Part shown: piece by piece, positions 1 through 6,250 of the stretch
Layout: the number at the start of each line of letters is the position of its first letter
How positions within the stretch are numbered: the stretch's first letter is position 1
Assembly (NCBI GenBank): GCA_025352065.1
Contig: JANXUC010000046.1
Location: forward strand, 1-51,505
Reading direction: 5' to 3'
From: Acidobacteriaceae bacterium
GTDB lineage: Bacteria > Acidobacteriota > Terriglobia > Terriglobales > Acidobacteriaceae
DNA: 51,505 bases
Notes under the pieces: model-generated
The model's database searches: none
What the model saw: only the letters and a program-made list of their open reading frames with translations
What the model was told of the DNA's origin: nothing
Program-made: the position numbers and the translations under genes

Positions 1-339
1 CAGGCCGATGGCAAGCACGATGTTCATGAACGGCCCCGCTGCGGCGATCAGAAAACGATGCCAGCGCGGATGTGCCATGAACTCAGCGGGATCGTCGGTG
101 CGCTCGTCCATCGGATTCTCGCCACTCATCTTGACGTAGCCGCCCAATGGAATCAGCGCAACGCGATAGTCTGTCTCGCCCTTGCGGAAGCCGAACAGGC
201 GCGGTCCGAACCCGACCGAAAATACTTCCACACGCACGCCCAGCAGCTTGGCGACAGCAAAATGGCCGAACTCATGGACGATGATCAGGAAGCCCAGAAC
301 TCCAAGAAACGAAAGCGGATATAAAATAAAGGCTGGCAT
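1..339 (-). CDS. rseP: Site-2 (RseP-type) membrane metalloprotease, N-terminal part
   Basis: This is the first 113 codons of an intramembrane zinc protease that cleaves anti-sigma factors or other single-pass membrane proteins within the inner membrane. Reading the minus strand from ATG at 339, the first helix contains HEFGH at residues 22-26, the HEXXH zinc site of the M50 family. It is followed by the family-typical stretch with GGYVKM and a later GPFMN segment. The gene runs off the left edge, so the PDZ domains and the second catalytic motif are not seen. It starts 12 bases after the dxr stop, and uppS-cdsA-dxr-rseP is a widespread gene order, which supports the call. Confidence 0.93.
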   Translation of the reverse strand, partial: MPAFILYPLSFLGVLGFLIIVHEFGHFAVAKLLGVRVEVFSVGFGPRLFGFRKGETDYRVALIPLGGYVKMSGENPMDERTDDPAEFMAHPRWHRFLIAAAGPFMNIVLAIGL

Positions 340-351
340 AGGGTTTGAGAA

Positions 352-1545
352 CTACTTCCTTAAAGCTACTCCGCGCAATTCAGCTCCGCGCAATTCCGTT
401 TGATGCAGCGCGAGGCTCCGCGCCTCGGCATCCACCGCGAGCACTTGAGACATAGACTCCATCGGAGTCGCTTTGGTTTCCTTTAAAACATTCGCAATCA
501 CTTTTGGGATGTCGTTGAAAGCAATACGGTTGTCCAAAAACGCCGCTACAGCCACCTCATCGGCGGCGTTGAGGGCTACAGTTTTGCCTCCCCCAGCCTC
601 CACCGCCTCGTAAGCTAAACGCAGACAAGGGAATTTGGCCATATCCGGAGGCTCGAAGTCTAGATGACGGAGGTTCTCCACCGGGTACTTCAAGTCACTG
701 GGGATGCGGTCCGGGTAGGTTAGTGCATAAAGAATCGGCAGCCTCATGTCCGTCACGGAAAACTGCGCCAGAAACGTGCCATCCACAAACTCGACCATGG
801 AGTGAATGGTCGATTGCGGATGTACAATCACGCCGACTTTGCTCGGTGGGACGTTAAACAGCCGACAGGCCTCAATGACCTCAAACCCCTTATTCATCAA
901 CGTGGCGGAGTCGATGGTGATGCGGCGGCCCATCTTCCACGTAGGATGGTTCAACGCCTGCTCGACCGTGATATTTGCAAACTCGGCAGCAGGAGTTTTA
1001 AGGAACGGCCCGCCCGACGCCGTCAGCCATACCCGCTCGACTTCGCTCATACGCCCCCCGCGCAGGCATTGGTGGACGGCGTTGTGTTCGCTATCGATCG
1101 GCAGCAGCGGTTTGCCTTGTTTGTGCGCCTCGGCGGTAATGAGCTCTCCGGCGGCCACCAGGCATTCTTTGTTGGCGAGACCGATGGACTTCCCCGCGCG
1201 CACGGCTTCGTAGGTCGCTTCCAGTCCAGCGACGCCAACGATGGCGCTGACCACAAAATCCGCTTCGGGAAGGGTGGCGACGCGGACTGTTCCTGCGGAG
1301 CCAGAGACGACTTCTGTGCCGGTCTGCCCAGATTTCTTGAGCTTGGAACGAAGCGTTTCTGCGTCTTCTTCCGATGCCATCGAGATCACGCGCGGCTTCC
1401 ATCGCAGCGCCTGCTCGTAAGCGGCGTCGAGATTCGACCCCGCCGCTAACGAGACGACTTGAAAGCGGTCAGGGAACGACTCGACCACGCTCAGCGTGCT
1501 GCGTCCGATGGAGCCGGTGGAGCCTAGGATGGCGATTTTCTTCAT
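352..1545 (-). CDS. dxr: 1-deoxy-D-xylulose 5-phosphate reductoisomerase
   Basis: The enzyme converts DXP to 2-C-methyl-D-erythritol 4-phosphate with NADPH, the committing step of the MEP isoprenoid pathway, in the cytosol. From ATG at 1545 it is 397 aa, normal for the family. The N-terminus carries the Rossmann signature GSTGSIGRST. The metal-binding stretch DSEHNA, the substrate loop with TASGGPF, and the HPTWKMG and DSATLMNKG motifs are all present. An in-frame upstream start at 1659 would add residues encoded by a dispersed repeat and is rejected. The C-terminus ends in a small tandem repeat (ELRGA, ELRGV) made by a 15-base duplication. It lies directly upstream of rseP and makes precursor for the neighbouring uppS product. 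Confidence 0.96.
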   Translation of the reverse strand: MKKIAILGSTGSIGRSTLSVVESFPDRFQVVSLAAGSNLDAAYEQALRWKPRVISMASEEDAETLRSKLKKSGQTGTEVVSGSAGTVRVATLPEADFVVSAIVGVAGLEATYEAVRAGKSIGLANKECLVAAGELITAEAHKQGKPLLPIDSEHNAVHQCLRGGRMSEVERVWLTASGGPFLKTPAAEFANITVEQALNHPTWKMGRRITIDSATLMNKGFEVIEACRLFNVPPSKVGVIVHPQSTIHSMVEFVDGTFLAQFSVTDMRLPILYALTYPDRIPSDLKYPVENLRHLDFEPPDMAKFPCLRLAYEAVEAGGGKTVALNAADEVAVAAFLDNRIAFNDIPKVIANVLKETKATPMESMSQVLAVDAEARSLALHQTELRGAELRGVALRK

Positions 1546-1574
1546 AGAATCAATGCTAAGTTCGTACGGCCCCT

Positions 1575-1679
1575 TGTCATGCTGAACGCAGTGAGGCATC
1601 CCTATCGCCTCAACACTCCTACCATGAAAGGGATTCCTCGCTGGCGCTCGGAATGACAAATCCTCGGAATGACAAATCC
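1575..1679. repeat. Family A palindromic repeat, degenerate copy
   Basis: An imperfect inverted repeat begins with TGTCATGCTGA and ends with GCGCTCGGAATGACA, enclosing about 60 bases. The right end is duplicated in tandem (CTCGGAATGACAAATC occurs at about 1648 and again at about 1663). It fills the gap between vapC and dxr and is not coding. Related copies lie at 3374, 13450, 15396, 21268 and 33894. No transposase is nearby, so it is probably a non-autonomous element. Confidence 0.75.
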
Positions 1680-1726
1680 ATTGTTAGTTTAGTTTGCCGA
1701 GATTGGCCGCGTCCAATGCGCGAGGT

Positions 1727-2143
1727 CTAGCGCGCCGGAACAATCTCAAACGGACGCTTCCGCCCCGTGCGATAGACCGAGAAATCGCGATGATCCAGCG
1801 TGAAGATAACTTCGATCTCCTCCCGATGCGCCAGATACGCGAGACTAGCGTCGGCGAACTGCGCGCTCATGTCTTCATACCGCTTCATCAAGTCCGCGAT
1901 GAAGCTGGCTTCTTTATCGCTCACTGCGAGCAGGTGCAGGAAGCTTGTGCCGATAGTCCGCAGCAAGCGTTGGACGGCGATCCTATCGCGACGCAGCAAC
2001 CAGAGCGCCTCGGTGATCACGGGCCAGCAGGAAAGCAGAGGCGAGGGAAGGGAATGCAAAGCCTCCACGCAAGCTTCATGGCGATGATCGCCCGCATGGA
2101 AAATCGCGACGAGCGGCCCGGTATCCACCAAAACGCGCTTCAT
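1727..2143 (-). CDS. vapC: PIN-domain ribonuclease toxin, VapC-like
   Basis: A 138 aa PIN-domain protein, expected to be a magnesium-dependent RNase that cuts specific RNAs when released from its antitoxin. Acidic active-site candidates are D7 (in LVDTGPLVA), E45 (in VITEAL), D98 (in QFADASLAYLA) and D117/D120 (in FTLDHRDF), in the order expected for PIN nucleases. Its ATG overlaps the stop of the upstream ribbon-helix-helix gene in an ATGA arrangement, the usual translational coupling of vapBC operons. The pair sits inside the uppS-cdsA-dxr-rseP cluster, suggesting later insertion. The RNA target cannot be read from sequence. Confidence 0.88.
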   Translation of the reverse strand: MKRVLVDTGPLVAIFHAGDHRHEACVEALHSLPSPLLSCWPVITEALWLLRRDRIAVQRLLRTIGTSFLHLLAVSDKEASFIADLMKRYEDMSAQFADASLAYLAHREEIEVIFTLDHRDFSVYRTGRKRPFEIVPAR

Positions 2144-2400
2144 TCAGACTTCCCGAAGCCCTTGAAGTGCTTCGAATTCGTGCTGAGATCTTTCGGCATT
2201 CCGGAACGCTTCGCGCACCCGATCACCCCCGCCGCAACCCCAGCTTCGTAGGCGGAATGCTCGCCAGCCTGTTTTACCAGATACGACTCCAGCGCTTCAC
2301 GAACGATCTCCGATTCGGCAGCACCCTTCATCTGCGACTTCTGACGAAGCCGCTCCCCCAAATGCTCGGGAATGCGGACGGAAATGCGATGATCTGCCAT
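2140..2400 (-). CDS. vapB: Ribbon-helix-helix antitoxin, VapB-like
   Basis: An 86 aa protein starting at ATG 2400. The first 45 residues (ISVRIPEHLGERL, then a KGAAESEIVREALESYL helix) match a ribbon-helix-helix DNA-binding domain. Such domains dimerise and repress their own promoter. The C-terminal half is the likely toxin-binding tail. It is followed with a 4-base overlap by the PIN toxin. An upstream in-frame start at 2523 would overlap the end of cdsA and is not favoured. Autorepression through an operator in the roughly 60-base gap before 2400 is inferred from the family. Confidence 0.85.
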   Translation of the reverse strand: MADHRISVRIPEHLGERLRQKSQMKGAAESEIVREALESYLVKQAGEHSAYEAGVAAGVIGCAKRSGMPKDLSTNSKHFKGFGKSE

Positions 2401-2461
2401 GTCATACGGATAGCATAGTTTGTCTGACAAAGCAAAAGGTACGAGTTGGAGCGCTAAAGGT

Positions 2462-3358
2462 TTATCGCAGGACTTGCCACGCCGAATACAGCCACAACAC
2501 AGGTGCCGCGAAGAGCATCGCATCTATGCGATCTAGCATTCCTCCGTGGCCAGGCAGGATGGATCCGGAATCCTTCACATGCGCGCCACGTTTGAGAACT
2601 GATTCGACCAGATCTCCCAATTGCGCCGCAACATTGAGCAAGGCAGAAAGCAGAATCACCGGACCGATCTCCGCACGCTGCAATCCAAACATGCCATCGC
2701 GCGGTTCAATCAAATGAAGATGGAGCAAGAAGCTACTGATGGCCAGCGCGTAGTGGTAAAGCAGCGTTCCAATTCCGACACTTGCCAGCAGGGAAGCCGC
2801 CGCCCCTTCCCAGGTTTTCCCCGGGCTAACTCGAGGAGACATTTTGTTTCGTCCGATCAACTTGCCGAAGAAGTAAGCAAAAATATCGCCGGACCACACT
2901 ACGAACATCAAATAGATTAATTGGAACGCGCCGGAGTATTGTTGCCGGAGCTGTACCAGCATTGCCATGGGAAGGGCGATGTAAGTGAAAGCAAAAACTG
3001 AAGCGGCAGCGGCAGGGTAGGCCGTGGCCAGATTTTCTCTCTCCATGCCGAAGGTTAGAAAAATAAACGGAGCCAGTGCCGCACAGATGCCAGCGGCGTA
3101 GACGAAAAATGCCGTCGACAGCAAAGGCTTACCGTTACCTGTGTCGAGCGCCAGCAGCAGAAAAAATATGCCTACAAAAATATACGTGCTAATGAAAGAT
3201 GGCTCCACCCCATAGTGTTTTGTGAGTCCCAGAAATTCCCGGATGGCCAGCAGCGCCACGATCCCAGCCACGATCGCGAGCAGCCACACTGGCGCACGCA
3301 GAATCAGCAGCAAAACCAGCGGAATCAAAACTAGAGCGGTGAGAATGCGTTGAATCAT
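2462..3358 (-). CDS. cdsA: Phosphatidate cytidylyltransferase
   Basis: This integral membrane enzyme makes CDP-diacylglycerol from phosphatidate and CTP, the branch point of phospholipid synthesis. The 298 aa protein has multiple hydrophobic helices from the N-terminus onward. Near the C-terminus it has the full family signature: SVLKRGAHVKDSG, then LPGHGGMLDRIDAML, with the conserved K, D, HGG and DR residues. Its start (ATG 3358) is about 250 bases downstream of uppS, the gap being occupied by a family A repeat. In most bacteria with this cluster cdsA is followed directly by dxr; here vapBC intervenes. Confidence 0.95.
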   Translation of the reverse strand: MIQRILTALVLIPLVLLLILRAPVWLLAIVAGIVALLAIREFLGLTKHYGVEPSFISTYIFVGIFFLLLALDTGNGKPLLSTAFFVYAAGICAALAPFIFLTFGMERENLATAYPAAAASVFAFTYIALPMAMLVQLRQQYSGAFQLIYLMFVVWSGDIFAYFFGKLIGRNKMSPRVSPGKTWEGAAASLLASVGIGTLLYHYALAISSFLLHLHLIEPRDGMFGLQRAEIGPVILLSALLNVAAQLGDLVESVLKRGAHVKDSGSILPGHGGMLDRIDAMLFAAPVLWLYSAWQVLR

Positions 3359-3373
3359 AAGTTTCTAAAGTCC

Positions 3374-3577
3374 TGTCATCCTGACCCTGAGCGTTCTTTG
3401 CGAAGGGGAAGGGTCCCTAACTGCTGATGTTGCGATGCCGCTGAGAGGCATTCTCACTGCGAGCCAGCCCCACAGCCTGCGGACGCCGTACGGGTAGAAT
3501 TCCTTGCGACAGTAAATATTGTTCAGGTTGACGGGGATTCCTCTCCTTCGCAAACAACGCTCAGGGTCGGAATGACA
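3374..3577. repeat. Family A palindromic repeat, long copy with about 120-base centre
   Basis: The left arm (TGTCATCCTGACCCTGAGCG, then TTCTTTGCGAAGGGG) and right arm (CCTTCGCAAACAACGCTCAGGG, then TCGGAATGACA) are inverted copies over about 45 bases with a few mismatches. The centre is unrelated to other copies. It lies between uppS and cdsA, separating two genes that are normally close. On RNA it could form a long stem. Confidence 0.8.
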
Positions 3578-3611
3578 ATCTATATTAATGGAACAAATTG
3601 AAGACTCTGCG

Positions 3612-4448
3612 TCAGCGCTTTACCTTGTGCGGACGCGGCTCCGGCACGTGCTTGTCGTTCAGCCCGCCAAATCTCCGCTCGCGCTTCTGATATTCCGCAA
3701 TGGCTTCCAGCAAATGCGTGCCGCGAAAATCCGGCCACAGCGTGTCGGTGACATAAATTTCGGCGTAGGCACATTGCCACAGCAAAAAATTACTCAACCG
3801 CATTTCGCCGCTGGTGCGAATCAGAAAATCCGGATCCGGCAAATTGCGCGTGTAGAGATGCTGCGAGACCGCTTCTTCGTCCACATGCAGGTGCGACAGT
3901 CCACCATTGCGCACAGCTTTTTCGGCCATCGACTTGAACGCATCCACAATTTCCGAGCGCGCGCTGTAATTCAGCGCCAGCGTCAGGACCATGCCGGTGT
4001 TTTTGGCAGTTTCCTCGCGCGCCCACTCCATGCGTTCGTTCACGTCTTCGGGCAACTCGTGGCGGCGGCCAATGTATTCCAGCTTGATGTTGTTCTGATT
4101 CAGCGTGGGCACTTCCATTTTCAGAAAGCGGCTGAGCAGCTTCATCAGGAAGCCGACTTCACCCTTGGGACGCTTCTTCCAATTCTCTTCGGAGAACGCG
4201 TACAACGTGAGCCACGGGATGCCGATACGCGCAGCAGTCTCGACCGTCGAACGCACGGAGGTTACTCCGGCGCGGTGCCCGGCCACGCGCGGCATATGCC
4301 GGCGGCGCGCCCAGCGTCCGTTGCCGTCCATAATGATGGCGATATGCTTGGGGAGTCTTGCCGGATCGAGCTGCGAGAAAATCGCCGCTTCCTTGCGGTC
4401 GAGGCCGGCAGGAGTTGTCGCTTGCAAGGGTAAACCTCGTCCGCTCAT
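3612..4448 (-). CDS. uppS: Isoprenyl transferase (undecaprenyl diphosphate synthase family)
   Basis: A cis-prenyltransferase that condenses isopentenyl diphosphates onto farnesyl diphosphate to give the C55 lipid carrier for peptidoglycan and other surface glycans. From ATG 4448 the protein is 278 aa, slightly longer than typical. Diagnostic motifs are IAIIMDGNGRWARRR (catalytic Asp of the DGNGRWA motif), the GHRAGV stretch, the TLYAFSEENWKR-like region and the DFLIRTSGEMRLSNFLLWQ segment that binds the homoallylic substrate. The longest open frame starts at 4610 but its extra residues are not family-like. It is the first gene of the envelope/isoprenoid cluster. Confidence 0.95.
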   Translation of the reverse strand: MSGRGLPLQATTPAGLDRKEAAIFSQLDPARLPKHIAIIMDGNGRWARRRHMPRVAGHRAGVTSVRSTVETAARIGIPWLTLYAFSEENWKKRPKGEVGFLMKLLSRFLKMEVPTLNQNNIKLEYIGRRHELPEDVNERMEWAREETAKNTGMVLTLALNYSARSEIVDAFKSMAEKAVRNGGLSHLHVDEEAVSQHLYTRNLPDPDFLIRTSGEMRLSNFLLWQCAYAEIYVTDTLWPDFRGTHLLEAIAEYQKRERRFGGLNDKHVPEPRPHKVKR

Positions 4449-4661
4449 GAAGTTACCATAGCGCGATAGGGATGGCAATGCGCGCAGTCGCCTCCTGGCA
4501 AATCTGTTCACCACGGAGACACTGAGCCACGGAGCAGAGCTGGGAAATGGCTGCGGCCCACATTCCAGATTTTGACAAACTAGAAGGAGTGTTCGCGATG
4601 GATTGATCACTCGAGGTATGACGGTATGCTATGAATTAGGAAGCTGGCGGAGTCGGCTCCA

Positions 4662-4682
4662 AAATTCCCAATTTGGGAATTT
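4662..4682. promoter_or_regulatory. Perfect palindrome upstream of the Smr-like gene
   Basis: AAATTCCCA and TGGGAATTT, 9-base arms around a 3-base centre, lie 14 bases before the favoured start at 4697 and within the divergent uppS/Smr gap. Just upstream, GGAGTCGGCTCC (4649-4660) is a second short palindrome. The size and placement fit a dimeric repressor operator, but no cognate regulator is identified. Operator role is inference. Confidence 0.4.
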
Positions 4683-4696
4683 CATGGCGGAGATGG

Positions 4697-5038
4697 ATGC
4701 CAATTCGAATCCTAAATATCGAGCCAGGACGCCCTACACGCGAACAGGCCCTCCTCAGGCTGGCTGAGGGGCTGGCGAACGCTCAGAAGGGCGGTGTGCG
4801 CGTCCTGAAGGTCATACATGGCTACGGCTCGACCGGTCAGGGAGGGGTTCTGCGGTTCGCCGTTCGTAGCTTTTTGAGACAGATGAAGGAAAAAGGCGAA
4901 ATCAAACTATTTGTGAATGGTGAGGACTTTACGACCTCCGACGAGCGGGCTTGGGAGTTGGTGAAGAAAGCTCCCGAAGCGAAAGCAGATCAGGATTTTG
5001 GCAAGAAGAATCGCGGCGTGACGTTGGTATTGTTGTAG
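4697..5038 (+). CDS. Smr-domain-like protein
   Basis: A 113 aa protein (from ATG 4697) resembling a stand-alone Smr domain, the small nuclease or nucleic-acid-binding module found at the end of MutS2. It has an acidic helix containing TREQALLRLAEGL, then VRVLKVIHGYGSTGQGG, matching the HGxGxGxL core, then a helix VLRFAVRSFLRQ. The usual DxHG motif near the N-terminus is replaced by LNIEPG, so nuclease activity is doubtful and DNA or RNA binding is more likely. An alternative in-frame start at 4673 lies inside the palindrome. It is divergent from uppS and followed by a small cysteine protein. Confidence 0.7.
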   Translation: MPIRILNIEPGRPTREQALLRLAEGLANAQKGGVRVLKVIHGYGSTGQGGVLRFAVRSFLRQMKEKGEIKLFVNGEDFTTSDERAWELVKKAPEAKADQDFGKKNRGVTLVLL

Positions 5039-5065
5039 TTTTCCGAGTGAGTTGAGCTAAAACCT

Positions 5066-5090
5066 GGCGAGCAGGAATGCTCGCCCTACA
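5066..5090. repeat. Family B short hairpin repeat
   Basis: GGCGAGCAGGAATGCTCGCC followed by CTACA. GGCGAGCA pairs with TGCTCGCC. The same unit in the same orientation recurs at 5323, so two copies bracket the 63-codon gene between them, and an inverted, slightly changed copy lies at 39873. Confidence 0.8.
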
Positions 5091-5099
5091 CGGGCGTTC

Positions 5100-5291
5100 A
5101 TGAAGCCATCTGAAGATCGGGCGCGGATTGGTTTATGCGCGGACTGCGTGCACGCGAGGCGCGTGGAGTCGGATCGCGGGTCGGTGTTTTTTCTGTGTCA
5201 GCTGGCGCTGACGGATTCGCGCTTTAGGAAGTATCCGCCGCTGCCGGTGCGGTCGTGTGCGGGGTACCAAGAGCGTCCTGCGTCGGATTGA
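5100..5291 (+). CDS. Small four-cysteine protein, probable zinc binder
   Basis: A 63 aa protein of unknown function. It contains C13-x2-C16 (GLCADCVHAR), C33 (VFFLCQLAL) and C53 (RSCAGY), a spacing suited to one structural zinc ion, with many arginines around. No catalytic motif is visible. It lies between two direct copies of the family B hairpin and downstream of the Smr-like gene on the same strand. Nucleic-acid or protein binding is possible but unproven. The ORF is short, so expression is not certain, although the ordered cysteines argue that it is real. Confidence 0.6.
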   Translation: MKPSEDRARIGLCADCVHARRVESDRGSVFFLCQLALTDSRFRKYPPLPVRSCAGYQERPASD

Positions 5292-5322
5292 TTCCACGAA
5301 GTGCCTCTTCACGAAGTGCTTC

Positions 5323-5347
5323 GGCGAGCAGGAATGCTCGCCCTACA
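5323..5347. repeat. Family B short hairpin repeat, second copy
   Basis: GGCGAGCAGGAATGCTCGCC plus CTACA, identical in the hairpin to the copy at 5066 and in the same orientation. It lies after the stop of the 63-codon gene and just before the terminator of the opposing regulator gene. Confidence 0.8.
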
Positions 5348-5354
5348 CAGGCAT

Positions 5355-5384
5355 AAAAAGGCCGGAGCCTTACGGCTCCGGCTT
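5355..5384 (-). terminator. Rho-independent terminator of the XRE regulator gene
   Basis: Read on the minus strand, GCCGGAGCC pairs with GGCTCCGGC around a GTAA loop and is followed directly by TTTTT. It lies about 50 bases after the stop of the regulator at 5438 and points the right way for it. Confidence 0.85.
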
Positions 5385-5437
5385 CTCAGGAGAGGCAGGG
5401 AGGCCCGGATAAGCCCTTGCCTTCAAACACTTAGATG

Positions 5438-5977
5438 CTAGGCGGTGCGACGCGGATGGATGGCCATATCGCGCACTTGACCTAAAATGCTGGTCATCTG
5501 CATGCCGTTGAGTTTGTTGATAAACGGCATCATTTCCGAGACTAAGGGGTCTTCGATCAGTTCCCGAATCTCTTCGTCGCGGTTGCGTTCGCTGCCGGTC
5601 AACAAGTCGGGGATGGTTACGCACAGAGCGCGCGCCAGCCTGTCGAGCGACGACAGGGTTGGGCAGGCCTTTTCGTTTTCAATTTTGGAGACATAGGTGC
5701 GTGGCACGGACATGCGAAGGGCGAGTTGCCGCTGGCTCATTCCACCGCGCAGGCGGAAGGAGCGAATGGAGGCCGCCAGCCGTAAGTGCCCTGGAATGTT
5801 CTCCAAAGCGGGAACGGCGGATGGCATGGTGGCAACGGGTGCGAGTTCTTCCTCGTCCTCATCAAGGGACGTGTGGCAGCGGCGGCATTCATTGTTGGAT
5901 GTGCGGAATTGCACCAAGGCACAGCTATCGCATCGGACAACTTCCCGTGAGTCCACGGGAGATAGAATCGTTGCCAT
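5438..5977 (-). CDS. XRE-family regulator with N-terminal zinc ribbon
   Basis: A 179 aa DNA-binding protein. Residues 16-34 hold CX2C and CX2C pairs (C16, C19, C31, C34) typical of a zinc ribbon. After an acidic linker, residues about 66-122 form a Cro/C1-type helix-turn-helix: GHLRLAASIRSFRLRGG, MSQRQLALRMSVPRTYVSKIE (split helices) and LARALCVTIPDLLTG. The C-terminal tail with MMPFINKLN and a QVRDMAIHPRR end resembles a conserved acidobacterial type. It is transcribed alone, with its own terminator downstream. The combination suggests a regulator that needs metal or a protein partner; the target is unknown. Confidence 0.85.
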   Translation of the reverse strand: MATILSPVDSREVVRCDSCALVQFRTSNNECRRCHTSLDEDEEELAPVATMPSAVPALENIPGHLRLAASIRSFRLRGGMSQRQLALRMSVPRTYVSKIENEKACPTLSSLDRLARALCVTIPDLLTGSERNRDEEIRELIEDPLVSEMMPFINKLNGMQMTSILGQVRDMAIHPRRTA

Positions 5978-6250
5978 TCAGGTTTTGGGAGAACCGTACA
6001 GCACGTCGCAGAGCGTCAACGTGTAGACAGGAAAGACTTTGCAGCATATGGCCTGTGGATGTCAACAAGAATTTCGGTGGAAAACTGGCACAAATAGGCC
6101 ATTTCAGGTACGAAAGACCTACGAAACCCAGTAAAATCACGGTAATGAGCGTATCGAATGACCTCGCGCGACGCAGTGTGGTGTTTACTAACTGGGTTCA
6201 CCCAGTCAGAAAGTCTTAGGAAACATGCGATGCCAGCGCCCGCAGGCTGG

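Noticed and set aside
802-1449. 215-codon plus-strand frame
   Set aside because: Lies fully antisense to dxr; its residues follow from dxr codons read backwards and show no family features.
3588-4433. 281-codon plus-strand frame
   Set aside because: Antisense shadow of uppS.
5978-6250. Short frames in the gap between the XRE regulator and the mutase
   Set aside because: No ribosome site, no residue bias and no family pattern; treated as non-coding leader sequence.
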